A DNA stretch of 64,000 bases. Source: Hydrogenophaga sp. (GTDB lineage Bacteria > Pseudomonadota > Gammaproteobacteria > Burkholderiales > Burkholderiaceae_C). The stretch covers positions 97,281-161,280 of the forward strand of contig JAUXNG010000072.1 of the NCBI GenBank assembly GCA_030682835.1. The letters run 5' to 3'. Below, in pieces: positions 59,504-64,000 of the stretch. Positions within the stretch are counted from its first letter, which is position 1. Each line of letters opens with the position of its first letter. The notes beneath the pieces are model-generated. The model was given only the letters and a program-made list of their open reading frames with translations, was not told where the DNA came from and did not search any database. The translations under genes were made by a program, and so were the position numbers.

Positions 59504-60709
59504 ATGACATCCCTGCGGATTGCCCGGCGCGCGCAGCGCATCGAGCCTTTTTATGTGATGGAGGTCGCCAAGGCGGCAGCGGCCATGGCCCGGGACGTGG
59601 CGCAGACCTCGCGTCCGATGATTTTCCTGAACATCGGCGAGCCGGATTTCACCGCGCCGCCGCTGGTTCAGGAGGCGGCGGCACGGGCCATCCACGACGG
59701 CAACACCCAGTACACCCAGGCCACCGGCCTGCAGGAGCTGCGTGAACGCATCAGCGGCTGGTATGCGACACGCTTCCACGCCGATGTGGCACCCGGCCGC
59801 ATCATCATCACCGCAGGCGCATCCGCGGCGCTGCAACTGGCCTGCCTGACGCTGATCGAAGCCGGTGACGAGATCCTGATGCCGGACCCGAGTTACCCCT
59901 GCAACCGCCATTTTGTCAGCGCCGCTGAAGGCAATGCGGTGCTGGTGCCCACCACGGCCGAAGAACGCTTCCAGCTCAGCAGCGCCAAGGTCGAAGCGGC
60001 GTGGACCGACAAAACCCGCGGCGTGCTGCTGGCCTCGCCTTCCAACCCGACCGGTACTTCGATCGCGCCGGACGAGCTGCGCCGGATCCACGCGTTTGTG
60101 CACAGCCGTGGCGGCATCACGCTGATCGACGAAATCTACCTGGGCCTGAGCTACGAAGAACGTTTCGGCCACACCGCGCTGGCCATGGCCGGCGGTCTGG
60201 GTGACAGCATCATCAGCATCAACAGTTTCAGCAAGTACTTCAACATGACCGGCTGGCGCCTGGGCTGGCTGGTGGTGCCCGAAGAACTTGCGCCGGTGAT
60301 CGAGCGCATCGCGCAGAACCTGTTCATCTGCCCCAGCACCGTGGCCCAGCATGCAGCGCTGGCCTGCTTTGAGCCCGAGAGCCTGGCCGAATACGAACGC
60401 CGCCGCGCCGAGTTCAAGGCGAGGCGCGACTACTTCATTCCCGAACTCAACCGATTGGGACTGACAGTGCCGGTGATGCCGGACGGCGCGTTTTACGCCT
60501 ATGCCGACTGCACCGATGCCGCCGCGCGGCTGGGGGCCTCAGGCAGCTGGGACTTTTCTTTCGAATTGATGAAAACTGCGCACTTGGCGGTGACCCCAGG
60601 CCGCGATTTCGGAACCATGGCGCCCGAACGCTACATCCGCTTTTCGACAGCCAATTCGATGGAGCAGTTGAATGAAGCCGTGACGCGGCTGGAGGCCGTC
60701 CTTGGCTAG
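59504..60709 (+). CDS. class I/II pyridoxal phosphate aminotransferase
   Basis: The 401-residue fold type I aminotransferase has NIGEPDFTAPPLVQEAA, ITAGASAALQLACLTLIEAG, LASPSNPTGTSIAPDELRR, LIDEIYLGLSY and the PLP-lysine segment SINSFSKYFNMTGWRLGW. It probably uses an alpha-amino acid with 2-oxoglutarate or pyruvate; the precise substrate is open. The ATG at 59504, eight bases after nusB, fits homologues. The stop overlaps the ybgC start by 8 bp. Confidence 0.9.
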   Translation: MTSLRIARRAQRIEPFYVMEVAKAAAAMARDVAQTSRPMIFLNIGEPDFTAPPLVQEAAARAIHDGNTQYTQATGLQELRERISGWYATRFHADVAPGRIIITAGASAALQLACLTLIEAGDEILMPDPSYPCNRHFVSAAEGNAVLVPTTAEERFQLSSAKVEAAWTDKTRGVLLASPSNPTGTSIAPDELRRIHAFVHSRGGITLIDEIYLGLSYEERFGHTALAMAGGLGDSIISINSFSKYFNMTGWRLGWLVVPEELAPVIERIAQNLFICPSTVAQHAALACFEPESLAEYERRRAEFKARRDYFIPELNRLGLTVPVMPDGAFYAYADCTDAAARLGASGSWDFSFELMKTAHLAVTPGRDFGTMAPERYIRFSTANSMEQLNEAVTRLEAVLG

Positions 60710-61124
60710 GCCGGCATTCCAGTGGCCCTTGCGGGTCTATTGGGAAGACACCGACGCCGGCGGTATCGTGTTCTACGCCAACTACCTGAAATTTTTTGAA
60801 CGTTCACGCACCGAGTGGCTCAGATCACTGGGCATCGAACAGCACGCCCTGCGCGAGCGCACCGGTGGCATGTTTGTGGTCAGCGAAACCAGCGTGCGCT
60901 ACCACCGTCCCGCGCGTCTTGACGATGAACTGATTGTTACTGCCAGCCTGATTGAAAAAGGCCGCGCGTCCTTGATAATCGGGCAGCAGGCGCTATTAAA
61001 ATCAGAGCATGGGCCGGTTTTGCTGTGTGAGGGCACGATACGCATCGGCTGGGTCGATGCCGCTGGCCTGAAACCTGCTCGAATTCCCGCTGACCTCCTT
61101 GACCGTCTGGAAACCACAACATGA
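60702..61124 (+). CDS. ybgC: acyl-CoA thioesterase YbgC
   Basis: The 140-residue hotdog thioesterase has VYWEDTDAGGIVFYANYLKF (catalytic Asp) and FFERSRTEWLRSLGIEQ. It is associated with the Tol-Pal system and acts on short or fatty acyl thioesters at the inner membrane. It starts with TTG inside the end of the aminotransferase gene, and its stop overlaps tolQ as ATGA, giving the standard ybgC-tolQ coupling. Confidence 0.93.
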   Translation: MARPAFQWPLRVYWEDTDAGGIVFYANYLKFFERSRTEWLRSLGIEQHALRERTGGMFVVSETSVRYHRPARLDDELIVTASLIEKGRASLIIGQQALLKSEHGPVLLCEGTIRIGWVDAAGLKPARIPADLLDRLETTT

Positions 61125-61813
61125 ATCAGGATCTGTCCATCGTCAACCTCCTCCTCAATGCCAGCTGGGTGGTCCAGGGCGTGGTGGCATTGCTGGTAGG
61201 CGTATCGATTGCAAGCTGGGCCGCGATTTTCCGCAAAATCATCTCGCTCAAACGTGTGCAGTCGCTCAATGACGAGTTCGACCGCGAGTTCTGGTCCGGC
61301 ACCAGCCTGAACGACCTGTATGCCGCCGCCACCCAGAACGCCAAAAGCAGCGGACCGATGGAACGCATTTTTGCCAGCGGCATGCGTGAGTTCCAGAAGC
61401 TGCGTGAGCGCCGCATGGCGGATCCCAGCACCCTGCTCGACGGCGCGCGCCGCGCCATGCGCGCCAGCTACCAACGCGAAGTTGATGCGGTGGAGTCCAA
61501 CCTCTCCTTCCTGGCCACTGTCGGCTCGGTCTCGCCTTACGTTGGCCTGTTCGGCACGGTCTGGGGCATCATGCACGCTTTCACCGGCCTGGCTGCGCTG
61601 GAGCAGGTGACGCTGTCCGCGGTCGCGCCCGGCATCGCCGAAGCGCTGGTGGCCACCGCCATTGGCCTGTTCGCCGCCATCCCGGCCGTGGTGGCCTACA
61701 ACCGCTTTGCCCACGACATCGACCGCGTTGCCAACAAGCTGGAGACCTTCATCGAGGAGTTCTCCAACATCCTGCAGCGCAATTTGGGCGCGACCTCCCC
61801 CTCTGGGCACTAG
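61121..61813 (+). CDS. tolQ: Tol-Pal system proton channel subunit TolQ
   Basis: The 230-residue inner-membrane protein of the MotA/TolQ/ExbB family has three helices: the first around SWVVQGVVALLVGVSIASWA, the others in LATVGSVSPYVGLFGTVWGI and ALVATAIGLFAAIPAVVAYN. With TolR it forms the proton-driven motor that energises TolA for outer-membrane constriction at division. Confidence 0.95.
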   Translation: MNQDLSIVNLLLNASWVVQGVVALLVGVSIASWAAIFRKIISLKRVQSLNDEFDREFWSGTSLNDLYAAATQNAKSSGPMERIFASGMREFQKLRERRMADPSTLLDGARRAMRASYQREVDAVESNLSFLATVGSVSPYVGLFGTVWGIMHAFTGLAALEQVTLSAVAPGIAEALVATAIGLFAAIPAVVAYNRFAHDIDRVANKLETFIEEFSNILQRNLGATSPSGH

Positions 61814-61819
61814 ACATCC

Positions 61820-62251
61820 ATGCCAGCCGTCAACTCCCGCGGCCGTGGCCGCCGCACCATCAGTGAAATCAACATGGTGCCCTTCATCGACGTGATGCTG
61901 GTGCTGCTCATCATCTTCATGGTGACAGCACCGCTGATCACGCCCAGCATGATTGCGCTGCCCAAGGTCGGCAAAGCGCCGGGCCAGCCGCCCAAACCGA
62001 TCCAGATCGAGATCAGCAAGGACGAGATCATCCAGATCAAGTCGGAAGGCAATTCCGTCCCGGCACGGCTGGCGGAGGTCGGTGCTGTGGTCAAGCGTTT
62101 GCAGCCGTCGGTGCCGGCGGGTGAGCAGGTCACCCCGGTGGTCATCAGCGCCGACAAGTCCATCAAGTACGAAACAGTGGTCAAGGTCATGGACGCGCTG
62201 CAAAAGGCCGGTGTTGCCCGTGTTGGCCTGTCGGTGCAGACCGGCAATTAA
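61820..62251 (+). CDS. tolR: Tol-Pal system subunit TolR
   Basis: The 143-residue protein has one membrane helix (INMVPFIDVMLVLLIIFMVT) with the conserved Asp that carries protons, and a periplasmic ExbD/TolR domain (VVISADKSIKYETVVKVMDA). It partners TolQ. It begins six bases after the tolQ stop. Confidence 0.95.
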   Translation: MPAVNSRGRGRRTISEINMVPFIDVMLVLLIIFMVTAPLITPSMIALPKVGKAPGQPPKPIQIEISKDEIIQIKSEGNSVPARLAEVGAVVKRLQPSVPAGEQVTPVVISADKSIKYETVVKVMDALQKAGVARVGLSVQTGN

Positions 62252-62276
62252 GCGTCAACCGAGCGCAATAACAGCG

Positions 62277-63185
62277 ATGCCCAGCGCCGCCGACCGCCTC
62301 GACCTGGCACCGCAACGCGATCCCGGTGCGCTGCGGTCTTTTGGCCTGGCGCTGCTGGTTCATGCGCTGCTGATAGGCGCGCTGACCTGGGGCATCAACT
62401 GGAAACACAGCGACCCCGATCTTTCCTTCGAGGCCGAGTTGTGGTCCAGCGTGCCGCAGGAAGCCGCGCCCAAGCTCATCGAGCCCCCGCCTGCCCCTCC
62501 GCCGCCCCCTCCCCCACCACCAGAGCCGGTGGTCAAGGCGCCGCCACCGCCGCCCGCGCCGGATGTGGATATTGCGCTGGAGCGCGAGAAAAAGCGCAAG
62601 CTGGAACTAAAGAAGAAGGAAGAAGAACTGGCCAAGGCCAAAGCCGAGCAGGACAGGCTCAAGGAGCTTCAGGCCAAAAAGGACAAAGAGCTGAAAGCCA
62701 GGGAAGATCTCGCCAAACGCAAGGCTGAAGAAGCCAAGAAACTCGAAGCCAAAAAAGCCGAAGACAAAAAGCAGGACGCCAAGGAAGCAGAGAAGAAAAA
62801 ACTGGCGGATGCTGCGGCGGAAAAACTTCGCCAGGACAACATCAAGCGCGCACTGGGCCTGGCCGGCGCCACAGGCGGCGCCGATGCCAAAGGCACTGCG
62901 CGAAAAGCCAGCGGGCCGTCGGCCAGCTACGGCGGCAAGGTGCGCGCCAAGGTCAAACCGAATATCGTGTTCACTGACGACATTTCCGGCAACCCGACGG
63001 CCGAAGTCGAGGTGCGCACCGGGCCCGACGGCACCATCCTCAGTCAGCGCCTGATCAAGTCCAGCGGCAACAAGGCTTGGGACGATGCCGTGATCAAGGC
63101 CATCATCCGCACCGAGACCATGCCGAAAGACGTGGATGGCCGGGTTCCAACGCCGATGATTCTGGAGTTCCGGCCCAAAGATTAG
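62277..63185 (+). CDS. tolA: Tol-Pal system protein TolA
   Basis: The 302-residue product has an N-terminal membrane helix (FGLALLVHALLIGALTWGI), a proline run near residues 65-85, a long Lys/Glu/Ala helical domain (about 100-190) spanning the periplasm and a TolA/TonB-C domain (PNIVFTDDISGNPTAEVEVR, IKSSGNKAWDDAVIKAI). It links TolQR to Pal and TolB. No tolB or pal follows here; the next gene is dnaE on the other strand. The ATG at 62277 fits the membrane helix. Confidence 0.92.
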   Translation: MPSAADRLDLAPQRDPGALRSFGLALLVHALLIGALTWGINWKHSDPDLSFEAELWSSVPQEAAPKLIEPPPAPPPPPPPPPEPVVKAPPPPPAPDVDIALEREKKRKLELKKKEEELAKAKAEQDRLKELQAKKDKELKAREDLAKRKAEEAKKLEAKKAEDKKQDAKEAEKKKLADAAAEKLRQDNIKRALGLAGATGGADAKGTARKASGPSASYGGKVRAKVKPNIVFTDDISGNPTAEVEVRTGPDGTILSQRLIKSSGNKAWDDAVIKAIIRTETMPKDVDGRVPTPMILEFRPKD

Positions 63186-63193
63186 GGCCGGAC

Positions 63194-63245
63194 GCTATCA
63201 ATAAAGTAGCTGCTCGCGCCCACCAGACGAGGGCCGGAGGCCGAT
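63194..63245. repeat. short interspersed repeat, copy B
   Basis: This is the second copy of the element at 45661-45713, in the same orientation and with about 52 bp. TAGCTGCT-GCGCCC and GGGC-GGAGGCC-AT blocks are conserved and the spacers vary. It fills the gap between convergent tolA and dnaE and may act in their transcription termination. Confidence 0.8.
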
Positions 63246-63246
63246 T

Positions 63247-64000
63247 TCATTCATAAACAATCTGCGCCAGCCCCTGATCGGCCTGGGCCATCCAACTGGC
63301 CAGCGCGGCATCGGTCGGGAAAAACTTCGCGGCTTCACCCAGCTGCAGTTCAGCCACCACGCTGTCTCGCTTGAGGCTCAAGCGCACCGGCAAGCCGCGG
63401 CTGACCTCGCCCTGCTCGGACATTTCCTTGCGCGGCGGAAAGTCGCGAACGATGCGCTGCACATCCGGCGCGCTGCCGTTGACCGCCACGCGCAGGTACT
63501 TGCCGAAGCGGCAACGCGCCGACTCCAGGCTCCAGACCTGCGTGACCTTGAAGCGGCGGCCGAAACGCTCTGAGGCCGGCTGCAAGGTGCCCTGCACAAT
63601 CACCAGTTCGTCGTCCTTGAGCAGGTTGCGGTTGGCATTGAAAGTCGCTTCATCCACCGAGGCTTCCAGCGTGTCGGTCTTGTCGTCGAGCTTGAAGATG
63701 ATCAGCTTGCCGCGGTTGCCGTTGATCACGCGCAGGTCGCTGACGATTGCCGCCAGCAGGGTCTGGTCGCGCGAATCGATCAGGTCGTCGATCTTGCGTT
63801 TGACAAACTGCCGCACCTCGGTTTCGACCTCGTCGAACAAATGGCCGGACAGGTAAAAGCCAATCGCGGTTTTTTCCTGCACCAGCCGCGCCTTCACGCC
63901 AAAAGGCACAGCCTCCACCAGCGGCGGCTCCTGCGTGCTGGCCGCATGCGAGTCCATGTCGAACAGACCGCCCTGGTTCACATTGGCCTCGGCCTGCGCG
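63247..64000 (-). CDS. dnaE: DNA polymerase III subunit alpha, C-terminal part (partial)
   Basis: The frame is open from the window edge leftwards to the stop at 63247, so about 251 C-terminal residues are present. They include AEANVNQGGLFDMDSHAAST, KTAIGFYLSGHLFDEVETEV, the OB-fold segment DLRVINGNRGKLIIFKLDDK and a tail ending SWMAQADQGLAQIVYE. These match the tau- and DNA-binding C-terminal region of replicative polymerase DnaE. The catalytic PHP and palm domains lie outside the window. It is convergent with tolA. Confidence 0.9.
   Translation of the reverse strand, partial: AQAEANVNQGGLFDMDSHAASTQEPPLVEAVPFGVKARLVQEKTAIGFYLSGHLFDEVETEVRQFVKRKIDDLIDSRDQTLLAAIVSDLRVINGNRGKLIIFKLDDKTDTLEASVDEATFNANRNLLKDDELVIVQGTLQPASERFGRRFKVTQVWSLESARCRFGKYLRVAVNGSAPDVQRIVRDFPPRKEMSEQGEVSRGLPVRLSLKRDSVVAELQLGEAAKFFPTDAALASWMAQADQGLAQIVYE

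Overview
The window is a GC-rich betaproteobacterial chromosome segment, most likely from the order Burkholderiales, family Comamonadaceae (Hydrogenophaga, Rhodoferax or Polaromonas type). This rests on the gene neighbourhoods (liv-type ABC operon with a sigma-54 activator, tctDE/tctCBA, cysS-alkA-accA-tilS-lysC, glyA-nrdR, rib-nusB, ybgC-tolQRA), on the style of the proteins, and on short interspersed repeats of a kind I associate with this family. The genus cannot be fixed from the sequence alone.

Layout. (1) 1-1.9 kb: hemH and a lower-GC orphan gene. (2) 1.97-10.2 kb: an ABC importer operon of the branched-chain amino acid type with an alpha/beta hydrolase, read leftwards. It is interrupted by a three-unit REP-like array and preceded by a sigma-54 activator gene, three palindromic activator sites and a good -24/-12 promoter. 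(3) 10.2-17.1 kb: hslR, an orphan Bug-type binding protein, the TctDE two-component system and the tripartite tricarboxylate transporter tctCBA. (4) 17.1-20.5 kb: an EamA exporter, a DUF4149 membrane protein, a MerR regulator divergent from a DCC-family thiol protein, and a HiPIP. (5) 20.74-28.16 kb: a 7.4-kb integrative element in tRNA-Ser(GCU). It has an integrase, AlpA, four overlapping small genes ending in a primase-helicase, a coiled-coil gene, small genes and a DUF4124 gene, bounded by 16-bp att repeats and matching paired arm-type repeats. It carries no capsid or conjugation genes and looks like a phage-satellite or minimal replicating island. (6) 28.1-33.9 kb: housekeeping genes read leftwards: cysS, a DNA glycosylase, accA, tilS, lysC and tRNA-Ser. 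(7) 34.1-39.6 kb: an envelope operon: TPR protein, L,D-transpeptidase, two cyclophilins, lpxH and mtfA. (8) 39.6-46.2 kb: a large DUF349 protein, a probable 6S RNA, a membrane-anchored lytic transglycosylase, glyA and nrdR. (9) 46.3-55.5 kb: a less GC-rich type IV minor pilin operon, fimT-pilV-pilW-pilX-pilY1-pilE, followed by a TonB-C-like gene. (10) 55.6-63.2 kb: ribD-ribE-ribBA-ribH-nusB, an aminotransferase and ybgC-tolQRA. (11) The 3' end of dnaE on the opposite strand closes the window.

The most unusual parts are the satellite-like element, with its swapped tRNA terminator, origin-like block and structured non-coding stretch, and the sigma-54 control region of the liv-type operon. All identifications come from reading the sequence; no database search was run.
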